Shown one piece after another: positions 43,991-51,820 of a stretch of DNA of 64,000 nucleotides; within the stretch, counting starts at the first letter, position 1; the number at the start of each line of letters is the position of its first letter. The notes under the pieces were generated by a model. That model did no database searches. It was not told where the DNA came from and saw only the letters and a program-made list of their open reading frames with translations. A program made the position numbers and the translations under genes. This DNA is from Bacillota bacterium (lineage in GTDB: Bacteria > Bacillota > Clostridia > Clostridiales > Clostridiaceae), in contig JAGFXP010000003.1 in assembly GCA_017861315.1 (NCBI GenBank), positions 1 to 64,000 of the forward strand, written 5' to 3'.

Positions 43991-44179
43991 TTAAAGGTTG
44001 CTGCAGAGACAGAATTTACTGCCCGGAGTAAGACCTTTGTATAACGTATTGAACTCATCCAAAAGTGAAGCACATGTTTTTTTGCAATACCAATAGCCAG
44101 CGCTAAAATAATAATAGCCCAGGCTAAAAAAGTAATAAAAAAACACTTTGCTTATTCCCTTTCCGATGATGTTTTCCAT
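43991..44179 (-). CDS. Aromatic-rich leader peptide 1 (candidate attenuator)
   Basis: 62 codons from ATG 44179 behind GGAGG at seven bases. The core FFYYFFSLGYYYFSAGYWY has 13 Phe/Tyr/Trp residues of 19. It is preceded by MENIIGKGIS and followed by CKK, then L-L-D-E. The same layout occurs in leader 2 (47290) and leader 3 (51872). The frame ends 14 bases before an intrinsic terminator that precedes tyrA. A ribosome pausing on aromatic codons when charged tRNA is scarce could prevent termination. The conserved non-aromatic residues suggest more than codon content matters. It has no membrane or enzyme role that I can see. Confidence 0.8.
   Translation of the reverse strand: MENIIGKGISKVFFYYFFSLGYYYFSAGYWYCKKTCASLLDEFNTLYKGLTPGSKFCLCSNL
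44094..44126 (-). promoter_or_regulatory. Conserved RNA hairpin inside leader 1
   Basis: On the minus strand TAGCC pairs with GGCTA and encloses GCTA/TAGC. The equivalent stem in leader 3 reads TAGCT/GGTTA, which still pairs using G-U. Leader 2 has AGCC/GGCT with the same inner GCTA/TAGC. It spans the aromatic codons. Confidence 0.5.
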
Positions 44180-44217
44180 TGTTCTTCCTCCAGATACCGC
44201 AAATTTGTATTAGTGTA

Positions 44218-44245
44218 ATTATAACATTTGAATATTTTCTGTCAA
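44218..44245 (-). promoter_or_regulatory. Promoter of leader 1
   Basis: -35 TTGACA (44240-44245), 16-base spacer, -10 TATAAT (44218-44223), minus strand. The leader ATG is about 30 bases downstream of the expected start. Confidence 0.8.
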
Positions 44246-44291
44246 CTCTAACTTTTTAATTTTCTGAACAATCCATCAATAGAGCCTTGAG

Positions 44292-45101
44292 TCAGTTTGC
44301 CTTCAGATCATTGTAGATGCCCTCAATCATATCGTCGCTGAACTTCTGTCCGTGGAAGATTTCCTGGGCTGCCGCAGCCTGACCCACCAGCATGAAGAGG
44401 CCGTTTGCGGCAGTAAGCCCCGCTTCCCTTGCATGCTTGAGGAACAGCGTCTCTATAGGGTTGTATATGAGGTCAACGGCCGTTGAGAATTTTTCGACAA
44501 CCTCCCTGCTTACAGGTGATATGTCGGTCACAGGGTGCATGCCGCAAGGAGTGCAGTTTATTATCATGTCCTTTTTCCCCATAGACTCCAGCTCGCTGTA
44601 GGAGATTATCCTGTGCCCGCTGATTTTCTTTGCTGCATTCCCGGGCTCCCTGCTGACGAATGTGACCTCGCTTATGCCGTTGTCCTGAAGGTATTCTACT
44701 ACAGCCTTTGCTGCGCCGCCAGGCCCGAGTATGACAGCAGTTTTCCCTGCAACCTCTATTCCTGCCCTTTTCAGGGTGAGCCCGAAGCCGTAGTAGTCGG
44801 TGTTGTAGCCTACAAGCCCTTCCTCTGTGAAGGCGATTGTGTTTATGGCCCCGATCCTTTCGGCCTCAGGTGCTATCTTGTCCAGGAATTTCATTATTTC
44901 TATCTTGTAAGGGATGGTGACGTTGACACCCCTGCAGCCCATAGCCTTCATGCCTGCAACTGCAGTTGCCAGGTCCTCCCTCTTTATTTCAAAAAGGCTG
45001 TAGGTTGAATTCTCGTTCAATCTTTCGAATACACCTCCGTGTATCTTCGGCGAGAGGCTGTGTCCCAGCTTTTCTCCGATTAGTCCGTAAAAATTGCTCA
45101 T
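44292..45101 (-). CDS. aroE: Shikimate dehydrogenase (operon B copy)
   Basis: 269 residues from ATG 45101. Reduces 3-dehydroshikimate to shikimate with NADPH. Shikimate site GHSLSPKIHGGVFE; catalytic Lys in VNVTIPYKIEIMKFLD; Asn/Asp at GAINTIAF and YNTDYYGFG; nucleotide motif ILGPGGAAKAVVEYL; INCTPCGMHP. Third gene after aroF and aroB. Strongly similar to the operon A copy at 48135-48947 but more G+C-rich at third positions. Confidence 0.95.
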   Translation of the reverse strand: MSNFYGLIGEKLGHSLSPKIHGGVFERLNENSTYSLFEIKREDLATAVAGMKAMGCRGVNVTIPYKIEIMKFLDKIAPEAERIGAINTIAFTEEGLVGYNTDYYGFGLTLKRAGIEVAGKTAVILGPGGAAKAVVEYLQDNGISEVTFVSREPGNAAKKISGHRIISYSELESMGKKDMIINCTPCGMHPVTDISPVSREVVEKFSTAVDLIYNPIETLFLKHAREAGLTAANGLFMLVGQAAAAQEIFHGQKFSDDMIEGIYNDLKAN

Positions 45102-45129
45102 TATTGCTATCTCTCCTATTCATTCCTCT

Positions 45130-46197
45130 TTATATGAACCGCCCGATTTCCGTCTGGTCGATCTTTTCTATGAATGCGTCTCCCGCCCTTCTGAGAAGGA
45201 CCAGGCTGATGCTGCCGCCGCTGCTCTTCTTGTCCAGAAGCATGGTTTCCTCCAAGGCTGCCCTGTCCATCTCAGGAGGCTGGATCGGCAGGCCGAACTT
45301 ACCCAGAAGCTTCTCGAGATATGCTGCGGTTCCATTTTCGGTGATGCCCATCTTCTCGCTGGCCCTTGTTATGTGGGCCATTCCTATAGACACGGCTTCC
45401 CCGTGGGTGTACTTCTCGTAACCGAAATATTTTTCCACGGCATGCCCGAAGGTGTGCCCGAAGTTCAGGAGCATCCTGCAGCCTAAATCCTTCTCGTCCT
45501 TCTCCACCAGCTCTTTTTTTATGCTGCAGCACCTGAATATAACGCTGTCGATTTTCCTGAGCAGGTCATCGTCATCCCTGCAGCCCTCCAGCTCTTGAAG
45601 CAGGGCCTTGTCCTTTATGAATCCGTATTTTATGACCTCGGCGAGTCCGTCGTGGAGATGCCTTCTGTCCAGCGTCTTAAGTAGCTCCCTGTCTATGAAT
45701 ACGGCCTTAGGCTGGTAGAAGCTTCCCACCAGGTTTTTTCCCCAGGGAAGATCCACTGCAACCTTGCCGCCTATGCTGCTGTCCACTTGGGCAAGCAGCG
45801 TGGTCGGCACCTGTATGTAGGGAATCCCCCTCAGGTATGTGGCTGCGGCGAAGCCCCCCAGGTCTCCCACAACCCCGCCCCCGAAGGTCAGGATCAGATC
45901 TTCCCTAGTCAGCTTCATATCGGAGAGCTTTCCGTAAACCTCCTTCAGGGTCTCAAGGGATTTGCTGGCTTCACCCGGTCTCACGGATATGACTGCCTTT
46001 CCGATGCCCTGGTTGGATATGTCCTCCTCGAGCCATCTTCCGTAGAGCCCTCCCACATTGTCGTCTGTGATTATTGCTACACGCCTGCAGGAACGGTGGT
46101 TCTCAGAGATATACCGTCCTATGCCTGACAGGCATCCGCGTTCTATGAATATGCTGTAGCTGTTCTCGCCGAGTTCCATTCCAAGCCGTCTCATCAT
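45130..46197 (-). CDS. aroB: 3-dehydroquinate synthase
   Basis: The start is ATG 46197 (MMRRLGMELGENSYSIFIERGCL) behind AGAGGGTG, overlapping the aroF stop by four bases. 355 residues. Converts DAHP to 3-dehydroquinate using NAD and a metal. Signatures: GGGVVGDLGGFAAATYLRGIPYIQVPTTLLAQVDSSIGGKVAVDLPWGKNLVGSFYQP and the metal-binding His residues in LNFGHTFGHAVEK and YEKYTHGEAVSIGM. Only one aroB occurs in this window. Confidence 0.96.
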   Translation of the reverse strand: MMRRLGMELGENSYSIFIERGCLSGIGRYISENHRSCRRVAIITDDNVGGLYGRWLEEDISNQGIGKAVISVRPGEASKSLETLKEVYGKLSDMKLTREDLILTFGGGVVGDLGGFAAATYLRGIPYIQVPTTLLAQVDSSIGGKVAVDLPWGKNLVGSFYQPKAVFIDRELLKTLDRRHLHDGLAEVIKYGFIKDKALLQELEGCRDDDDLLRKIDSVIFRCCSIKKELVEKDEKDLGCRMLLNFGHTFGHAVEKYFGYEKYTHGEAVSIGMAHITRASEKMGITENGTAAYLEKLLGKFGLPIQPPEMDRAALEETMLLDKKSSGGSISLVLLRRAGDAFIEKIDQTEIGRFI

Positions 46198-47201
46198 ATC
46201 ACCCTCTTTTCGAAGCAGGCTATGGAAGAAAGATCCTCCATGAGATTCCTGAACCGCTTTGGTTTGATCGACTGCGGCCCGTCGCACTTTGCATTTTCCG
46301 GATCGTCGTGCACTTCTATCATGAGGCCATCAGCCCCCACTGCTATTGCGGCCTTTGAAAGAGGCTCGACCATCCACCAGTGGCCTGCCGCATGGCTGGG
46401 ATCCACTATAACCGGAAGGTGGCTCATCCTCTTTATCGCTGGGATAGCACTCAGGTCCAGGGTGTTTCTTGTATAGGTTTCGAAGGTCCTTATGCCTCTT
46501 TCGCAGAGTATAACATTTTCGTTGCCTCCTGCCATGATGTACTCAGCCGACATAAGCAGCTCCTCAATGGTTGCGGAAAATCCCCTCTTCAGAAGGATAG
46601 GCGTTTTTGTCCTTCCAAGCTGCTTAAGCATTTCGAAGTTCTGCATGTTCCTGGCTCCAACCTGTATGATGTCTACGTTCTCGACGAATTCGTCCAGAGT
46701 ATCGGTCGACATTATCTCGGTAACTATAGGAAGCCCGGTTTCCTGCCTTGCAATCTTAAGAAGTTCAAGTCCATGCAGCTTCAGCCCCTGGAAGCTGTAC
46801 GGGGAAGTCCTCGGTTTGAACGCCCCTCCCCTCAGGAAGCCCGCTCCGCCCTCTTTCACTTTTCTTGCGATGTCAACTATCTGCTCTTCGCTCTCAACGG
46901 AGCATGGTCCGGCTATTACCGCCAGCTTGGCTCCGCCAATTGTTTCGTTCTTGACTCTTATCACTGTGCCGTCAGGCTTGAACATCCTGTTTGCGAGCTT
47001 ATAGGGCTCCTGTACCTCTTTAATTTCCTCTATGCAGCCTGATGAGTTCAATTTTTCCAGCACTGAATTTTTACCTATCAGCCCCAGAATGCATCTGCCG
47101 TCTTCAGAGCTCTCGCGCACTATGCATCCGTCTTTTTCCAGCGCAAGTTTCAATTCTTCGATTTTACATCTCGATGTTCCTGATTTTAATACAGCTAGCA
47201 T
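46194..47201 (-). CDS. aroF: DAHP synthase (operon B copy)
   Basis: 335 residues from ATG 47201 behind AAGGAGG. The N-terminal 70 residues form a ferredoxin-like ACT-type regulatory domain, followed by the type I-beta barrel: VIAGPCSVESEEQI, GGAFKPRTSPYSFQGL, QVGARNMQNFEMLKQLG, LLKRGFSATIEE, and ILCERGIRTFETYTRNTLDLSAIP. It condenses PEP with erythrose-4-phosphate. The N-terminal domain is the kind that gives feedback control by Tyr or Phe in Thermotoga-type enzymes. First gene of aroF-aroB-aroE. Confidence 0.95.
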   Translation of the reverse strand: MLAVLKSGTSRCKIEELKLALEKDGCIVRESSEDGRCILGLIGKNSVLEKLNSSGCIEEIKEVQEPYKLANRMFKPDGTVIRVKNETIGGAKLAVIAGPCSVESEEQIVDIARKVKEGGAGFLRGGAFKPRTSPYSFQGLKLHGLELLKIARQETGLPIVTEIMSTDTLDEFVENVDIIQVGARNMQNFEMLKQLGRTKTPILLKRGFSATIEELLMSAEYIMAGGNENVILCERGIRTFETYTRNTLDLSAIPAIKRMSHLPVIVDPSHAAGHWWMVEPLSKAAIAVGADGLMIEVHDDPENAKCDGPQSIKPKRFRNLMEDLSSIACFEKRVI

Positions 47202-47238
47202 GGCTTTACCTCCTTCTTCGATTATTGATTGAATTTTT

Positions 47239-47270
47239 ATAAAAAAAATAAGGCTCAGAATGAGCCTTAA
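47239..47270 (-). terminator. Attenuator terminator before aroF (leader 2)
   Basis: AAGGCTCA pairs with TGAGCCTT across a three-base loop, followed by eight T residues on the minus strand, 38 bases before the aroF start. Confidence 0.88.
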
Positions 47271-47289
47271 ACTTTACAGAAATATTTTC

Positions 47290-47463
47290 TCAATGCAGAT
47301 TCAGACTGCACGCTGAAAAATACCTGGGCCTAATACACTCATCGAAAAGAGAATTATACATTTTTTTGCAGAACCAATAGCCGGCGCTAAAAAAGTAATA
47401 GCCCAGGCTGTAAAAATAATTAAAAAATGTGCAGCTGATTCTCCTAGCAATGATATTTTCCAT
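47290..47463 (-). CDS. Aromatic-rich leader peptide 2 (candidate attenuator)
   Basis: 57 codons from ATG 47463 (a second ATG lies just before at 47466); GGAGG stands eight bases upstream. MENIIARRIS is followed by FFNYFYSLGYYFFSAGYWF, with 12 aromatic residues, then CKK and L-F-D-E. It is homologous to leaders 1 and 3 in order, spacing and the FSAGYW block, and precedes a terminator and aroF-aroB-aroE. Same interpretation as leader 1. Confidence 0.78.
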   Translation of the reverse strand: MENIIARRISCTFFNYFYSLGYYFFSAGYWFCKKMYNSLFDECIRPRYFSACSLNLH

Positions 47464-47499
47464 CATCCAGTCCTCCTTTCGCATGAGATACTAATTGTC

Positions 47500-47505
47500 A
47501 TTATA
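47500..47505 (-). promoter_or_regulatory. -10 element of leader 2
   Basis: TATAAT at 47500-47505 on the minus strand. A -35 is less clear: TTGGAC lies 19 bases upstream and TGGACA 18 bases. Confidence 0.5.
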
Positions 47506-47557
47506 ATTCAGACGTCAAATTTATGTCCAATTCCTGTTTTAATGGCTAATCAGGGCC

Positions 47558-47602
47558 ATCCATAGATGCAGTCTATGGATTCCTGCTACGTTTTCTATGG
47601 AT
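47558..47602. repeat. Short inverted repeats after aroK
   Basis: ATCCATAGA-TGCAG-TCTATGGAT forms a perfect 9-bp stem at 47558-47580, and another TCTATGGAT stands at 47594-47602. No T run follows, so this is not a standard terminator. It lies between the end of operon A and the promoter of leader 2. Confidence 0.5.
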
Positions 47603-47623
47603 CCCTTTGTGTTAAAGCATATC

Positions 47624-48115
47624 CTATGTGCATTTTTCTATGATCGTATCTACCACGTCCTCGATTTCCCTGTCATTCATCACATGAAAATCGCAGCAAT
47701 TTTTGTAAATTTCATATCTCTCGTCATAAAGATCGTATAGCTGCTGAATCCCGTCGTTAAGCAAAGGCCTTGTTGATATCTCAACATCCCCTTCAATATT
47801 CGCCAGGGGCCTGTCAATAAAAACTATGATTCCCTGCTTTTTCAGTTCATCTATGTTTTCCTTTCTTTTTACAACTCCGCCGCCTGTGGCGATTATGGCT
47901 GAATTTTCCATGCTCAGCTTTCTTACTGCCATGCTTTCAACATCTCTGAAATTGCATTCGCTCAATGCGAAAAGCTCCGGGATTGTCTTGCCGCTTTCTT
48001 CGACAATGAACTCATCCATATCCACAAACTTACGTTTTAGTCTTTCATGCAGCATTTTACCAATGGTTGTCTTTCCTGCGCCTGGCATCCCTATTAAAAC
48101 TATATTCTTACTCAT
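47624..48115 (-). CDS. aroK: Shikimate kinase
   Basis: The start is ATG 48115 (MSKNIVLIGMPGAGKTTIGKML) with GGAG eight bases upstream; an upstream TTG is unlikely. 163 residues. P-loop GMPGAGKTT; shikimate-binding DMDEFIVEESG; IATGGGVVKR; lid STRPLL. It phosphorylates shikimate with ATP. Last gene of operon A and the only aroK in the window. Confidence 0.94.
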   Translation of the reverse strand: MSKNIVLIGMPGAGKTTIGKMLHERLKRKFVDMDEFIVEESGKTIPELFALSECNFRDVESMAVRKLSMENSAIIATGGGVVKRKENIDELKKQGIIVFIDRPLANIEGDVEISTRPLLNDGIQQLYDLYDERYEIYKNCCDFHVMNDREIEDVVDTIIEKCT

Positions 48116-48134
48116 TAGCAAATCTCCATCCTAA

Positions 48135-48947
48135 TTAAATGTCGACTTTCACTTTGTTGTACAATTCCTCGATAAACTCATCACTGAATTTGATTTCCTG
48201 CCAAATTTCCTGTGCGGCTGCAGCCTGTGCTACAAGCATATATAGGCCGTTGGCGGTTTTTAGTCCTGCCTCCCTGGAATGCTTTAGGAACAATGTCTCT
48301 ATCGGATTGTATATCAGGTCAACAGCTGTCGAGAATTTGGATACAGCCTCCTTGTCTACAGGCGATATGTCCATGTTGGGATACATTCCGCAAGGTGTTG
48401 AATTTATGATTATGTCCTTGTTCACCAGGCCTTTCAGCTCTTCATACGCAATTATCGTCTGGCCCTTTATTCTCGACTCAGCCTCCTTAGGATCACGGCT
48501 TACAAAGATAACTTCACTTATTCCTTTGTCGAGAAGGTAGACAAGCACAGCCTTTGCTGCTCCCCCTGTCCCCAGTATCACTGCCTTTTTGCCAGCCACA
48601 TCTATGCCTGCCCTCTTCAGTGTGAAGCCAAAACCAAAGTAGTCAGTATTATGGCCTGTAAGCCCTTCTTTGCTGAAAGCTACTGTGTTCACAGCGCCGA
48701 TTTTTTGTGCCTCATAAGAAATCTCGTCAATGCAATCCATGATTTCTATCTTATAAGGTATTGTAACATTTACCCCTCTGCAGCCCATGGCCTTCATGCC
48801 TTCTACCGCAGTCTTTAGATTTCCCCTTTTTATCTCAAACAGGCTGTAGGTTGCATCTATTTTCAGTATGTCAAAAATGCATCCATGTATCTTCGGTGAA
48901 AGGCTGTGTCCCAGCTTTTCACCGATTAATCCATAAAAATTACTCAT
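48135..48947 (-). CDS. aroE: Shikimate dehydrogenase (operon A copy)
   Basis: 270 residues from ATG 48947 behind GAGGAG. All signatures of the operon B copy are present: GHSLSPKIHGCIFD, VNVTIPYKIEIMDCID, GAVNTVAF, HNTDYFGFGF, ILGTGGAAKAVLVYL, INSTPCGMYP. The first ten residues are identical to the other copy. It uses visibly more A/T at third codon positions. Between pheA and aroK. Confidence 0.95.
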   Translation of the reverse strand: MSNFYGLIGEKLGHSLSPKIHGCIFDILKIDATYSLFEIKRGNLKTAVEGMKAMGCRGVNVTIPYKIEIMDCIDEISYEAQKIGAVNTVAFSKEGLTGHNTDYFGFGFTLKRAGIDVAGKKAVILGTGGAAKAVLVYLLDKGISEVIFVSRDPKEAESRIKGQTIIAYEELKGLVNKDIIINSTPCGMYPNMDISPVDKEAVSKFSTAVDLIYNPIETLFLKHSREAGLKTANGLYMLVAQAAAAQEIWQEIKFSDEFIEELYNKVKVDI

Positions 48948-48961
48948 TCTACCCGCTCCTC

Positions 48962-49786
48962 TTAATAATTTCCTAAAAATTTGTAGTTAACTCCCTCTCC
49001 CTTTATGTCATTGAATATGTTCTGTGTTTTCTGGTCCAGCATGTTTCCCTGAAAATCAATATAAAAGGAATACTCCCATGGTTTTCCAGCTATGGGTCTC
49101 GACTCTATCTTTAATAGATTGGAGTCATTATCCGCAAAATGTTTTAGGACATTATAAAGCGCTCCAACTTTATGCGGCAGTGTTGCCACTATCGATATTT
49201 TATCGCAGTTTTCGCTAAGCTCCATATCGCGGCCAATGATTATGAATCTGGTAAAATTCTTGCTGCTGTCATTTATATTTTCCTTTAGAATATCCAGGCC
49301 GTATATTTCCGCAGCTTTCCTGCTGGCCACACAAGCCTTGCTTCTTAAATTTTCACTACTTATATATTGCGCGCTCCTTGCTGTATTGTGGTAAGGTATC
49401 AGCTTCCATTCGGGATGCTTGTCGAAGTACTCCTTTGACTGCATGAATCCCTGGATGTGGGAGTATACCTCCTCTATTTCGGATATATCTGCGCCCCTTA
49501 GTCCAAGAAGGTTTTGATCCACCTTGATGCACTTTTCACCTACAATATAAAATCCATACTCTCCTAGCAGGTCATACACCTCAGAAATACCGCCGGTGGA
49601 TGAATTTTCCACAGGAAGAATCCCGTATTTTATCTCGGCCATACCCAGAGCATTGAAAACATCCCTGAAACACTGGAAACTGACAGCATCTGCTGCTTCG
49701 CCAAAGTATTCGGTTAAGGCCTGGTGGCTGAAGGAACCTTCAACGCCCTGAAATCCAACCCTGTACCTGTAGTCTGAATCATCCAT
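48962..49786 (-). CDS. pheA: Prephenate dehydratase
   Basis: 274 residues from ATG 49786 behind GAGGGTG. The catalytic domain (about 8-185) has FQGVEGSFSHQAL, PVENSSTGGISEVYDLL and NFTRFIIIG (the TRF motif). The ACT domain (about 195-272) has PHKVGALYNVL and LKIESRPIAGKPWEYSFYID, the Phe-binding GAL and ESRP motifs. It converts prephenate to phenylpyruvate and is probably inhibited by Phe. There is no chorismate mutase domain. It is preceded by the aroC scar and its own tail matches the scar after aroC at 40618. Confidence 0.95.
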   Translation of the reverse strand: MDDSDYRYRVGFQGVEGSFSHQALTEYFGEAADAVSFQCFRDVFNALGMAEIKYGILPVENSSTGGISEVYDLLGEYGFYIVGEKCIKVDQNLLGLRGADISEIEEVYSHIQGFMQSKEYFDKHPEWKLIPYHNTARSAQYISSENLRSKACVASRKAAEIYGLDILKENINDSSKNFTRFIIIGRDMELSENCDKISIVATLPHKVGALYNVLKHFADNDSNLLKIESRPIAGKPWEYSFYIDFQGNMLDQKTQNIFNDIKGEGVNYKFLGNY

Positions 49787-49798
49787 TCTATCACACCC

Positions 49799-49880
49799 TC
49801 ATTCCATATTATCCGGAACCGCCCTTTTTACGATGCAGGGTTCGTGCCTCCCGGTTTGATTTCAAAAGTATTAATCTTCA
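49799..49880 (-). pseudogene. aroC: Remnant of the aroC 3' part between tyrA and pheA
   Basis: On the minus strand, after the tyrA stop, the bases read KINTFEI, then a one-base deletion, then GRHEPCIVKRAVPDNME and a stop. Intact aroC has [24 protein letters not shown] at the matching place. The GRH-PCIV-RAVP match, in the right gene order before pheA, shows a decayed aroC. The rest of aroC and, by implication, aroA have been deleted here. Confidence 0.8.
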
Positions 49881-50744
49881 TACCATCTTTCTTTTATTCG
49901 TTGAAGCACTGATGAAAATGTCATCCAAAGCTTCCTTGTCCCGGTCGCGCAGGGCTGATTTTATCCTGCTGATGCTATCTTCGAATTTTTCGATAACTTC
50001 AAGCAGATTTTCCGAGTTCATTAAAAGAAGCTGCGACCAAAGCGTTGAATTTATTTCCGCCACCCTGGTTGCATCACTAAAGCTTCCTCCCGCAAACAAA
50101 CCTATATTGGTTTCTGATAGACAGGAGTTAACGAGTGCTAAAGCTATGACATGCGGCAGTTGGCTTGTTAATGATATTACCCTGTCATGCTCCTCCGGGG
50201 TTATTGATACCACGTTTTTGCAGCCTATAGCCACTGCCATGTTCTCTACCAGCTTCACGTTTTCCTTCCTGTTTCTAGCAATCGGAGTCAAAATGTAATT
50301 GGTTCCTTTGAATAGATTCTTGTCTGACGCCCTTAGCCCCTTTTTCTCCTTACCGGCCATCGGATGACCGCCTATAAAGTCCACGTGCTCAGGCAGGAAA
50401 TCGCATACCTTTTCAATGACATCTTTTTTTACGCCGCAGCTATCAGTAACAACCGCTCCTTTCTTCAAGAAGCGAACATTCTTCTTAAGAAATTCCACTG
50501 ACTCTTTTGGGTACAGTGCCATAATGACAAGATTCGCATCCTTTAATGCCTCGCTGCCGCTTGTGCTTCCGCTGTCTATTACCCCGCTGCTTAAAGCTTC
50601 GCCTATTACGCCGGGATCCTTATCGATACCGATTATCGACTTGGGATTCAGCTCCCTTAGTGCCATTGCATAGGAGCCTCCAATTAAGCCAAGTCCTACT
50701 ATTGCTATATTTATTCCAAAATCGCTGAAATCCGCACCAGCCAT
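49878..50744 (-). CDS. tyrA: Prephenate dehydrogenase (operon A copy)
   Basis: 288 residues from ATG 50744, one base after the aroF stop. Same domain content as the operon C copy: INIAIVGLGLIGGSYAMAL, DSCGVKKDV, IGGHPMAGKEKKGLRASDKNLFKGTNYILTP, SLTSQLPHVIA. The second conserved His region reads QLPHV here against HLPHA in the other copy. No ACT domain, so feedback control must come from elsewhere or from the leader. It lies next to aroF and pheA, so the operon can supply both Tyr and Phe. Confidence 0.93.
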   Translation of the reverse strand: MAGADFSDFGINIAIVGLGLIGGSYAMALRELNPKSIIGIDKDPGVIGEALSSGVIDSGSTSGSEALKDANLVIMALYPKESVEFLKKNVRFLKKGAVVTDSCGVKKDVIEKVCDFLPEHVDFIGGHPMAGKEKKGLRASDKNLFKGTNYILTPIARNRKENVKLVENMAVAIGCKNVVSITPEEHDRVISLTSQLPHVIALALVNSCLSETNIGLFAGGSFSDATRVAEINSTLWSQLLLMNSENLLEVIEKFEDSISRIKSALRDRDKEALDDIFISASTNKRKMV

Positions 50745-50745
50745 T

Positions 50746-51759
50746 TTACAATTCCCTATTCACAGCAGCAGCAATGGGCTCAAGATCCGCCATTAGTGTT
50801 TTGAATCTTTTCGGCGTAAGCGACTGCTGGCCGTCGCACTTTGCATTTTCCGGATCATTGTGAACCTCGATCATGAGTCCGTCAGCTCCTACGGCTATTG
50901 CAGCCTTTGAAAGCGGCTCTACCATCCACCACATTCCTGCAGCATGGCTTGGATCGACAATAATCGGAAGATGGCTCAGCCTCTTTATTGCCGGTATAGC
51001 GCTTAAATCCAATGTGTTTCTTGTGTAGGTTTCAAATGTTCTTACACCTCTCTCACATAGTATTACATTTTCATTGCCTTCTGACATAAGGTACTCAGCT
51101 GACATTATCAATTCTTCAATGGTAGCTGATAAACCCCTCTTCAGAAGAATTGGTGTTCTTGTTTTTCCCAGCTCCTTCAGAAGCTCAAAGTTATGCATGT
51201 TCCTCGCTCCAACCTGTATGACATCAACGTTCTGGACAAACAGATCAATCATATCTGCTGACATAATTTCAGTTACTATCGGGAGCCCTGTTTCCTGTCT
51301 TGCGATTTTGAGCAGTTCAAGCCCATGCTTCTTTAATCCCTGAAAGCTGTAAGGTGATGTTCTCGGCTTGAAAGCTCCTCCCCTTAAAAATCCCGCTCCG
51401 CTTTCCTTTACGGATCTTGCGATTTCCACAATCTGTTCTTCACTTTCCACTGAACAAGGTCCTGCAATCACTGCAAGCTTCTTGCCCCCGATGATTTCGT
51501 CCTTGACCCTTATTACGGTTTCACTCGGATGGAACAACCTGTTTGCAAGCTTGTAAGGCTGCTGCACCTTCGTTACTCTTTCTACATGTTTATTTGCTTC
51601 AATTTTGCTGGGATCAATTCTTGTGGTATCTCCCACGAGCCCTAATATGCATTGGTTTTCGCCTTTTAATAAACTCACTTTACAGCCTTCCCTCTCGATT
51701 TTGTTTTTTAATTTATCTACTTCTTCAATTGTCGTACCGGGCCTCATTATTACTATCAT
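50746..51759 (-). CDS. aroF: DAHP synthase (operon A copy)
   Basis: 337 residues from ATG 51759 behind AGGGAGG. The domain layout is the same as the operon B copy, with a diverged N-terminal regulatory domain (about 1-75) and a highly conserved barrel. The regulatory halves differ far more than the barrels, which could give the two enzymes different feedback inhibitors. First gene of aroF-tyrA-pheA-aroE-aroK. Confidence 0.95.
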   Translation of the reverse strand: MIVIMRPGTTIEEVDKLKNKIEREGCKVSLLKGENQCILGLVGDTTRIDPSKIEANKHVERVTKVQQPYKLANRLFHPSETVIRVKDEIIGGKKLAVIAGPCSVESEEQIVEIARSVKESGAGFLRGGAFKPRTSPYSFQGLKKHGLELLKIARQETGLPIVTEIMSADMIDLFVQNVDVIQVGARNMHNFELLKELGKTRTPILLKRGLSATIEELIMSAEYLMSEGNENVILCERGVRTFETYTRNTLDLSAIPAIKRLSHLPIIVDPSHAAGMWWMVEPLSKAAIAVGADGLMIEVHNDPENAKCDGQQSLTPKRFKTLMADLEPIAAAVNREL

Positions 51760-51820
51760 AAATAAACCTCCCTAATTTTTTTAAGTGAATATAAACAATT
51801 CTTTTGCATGTTATAAAGAG

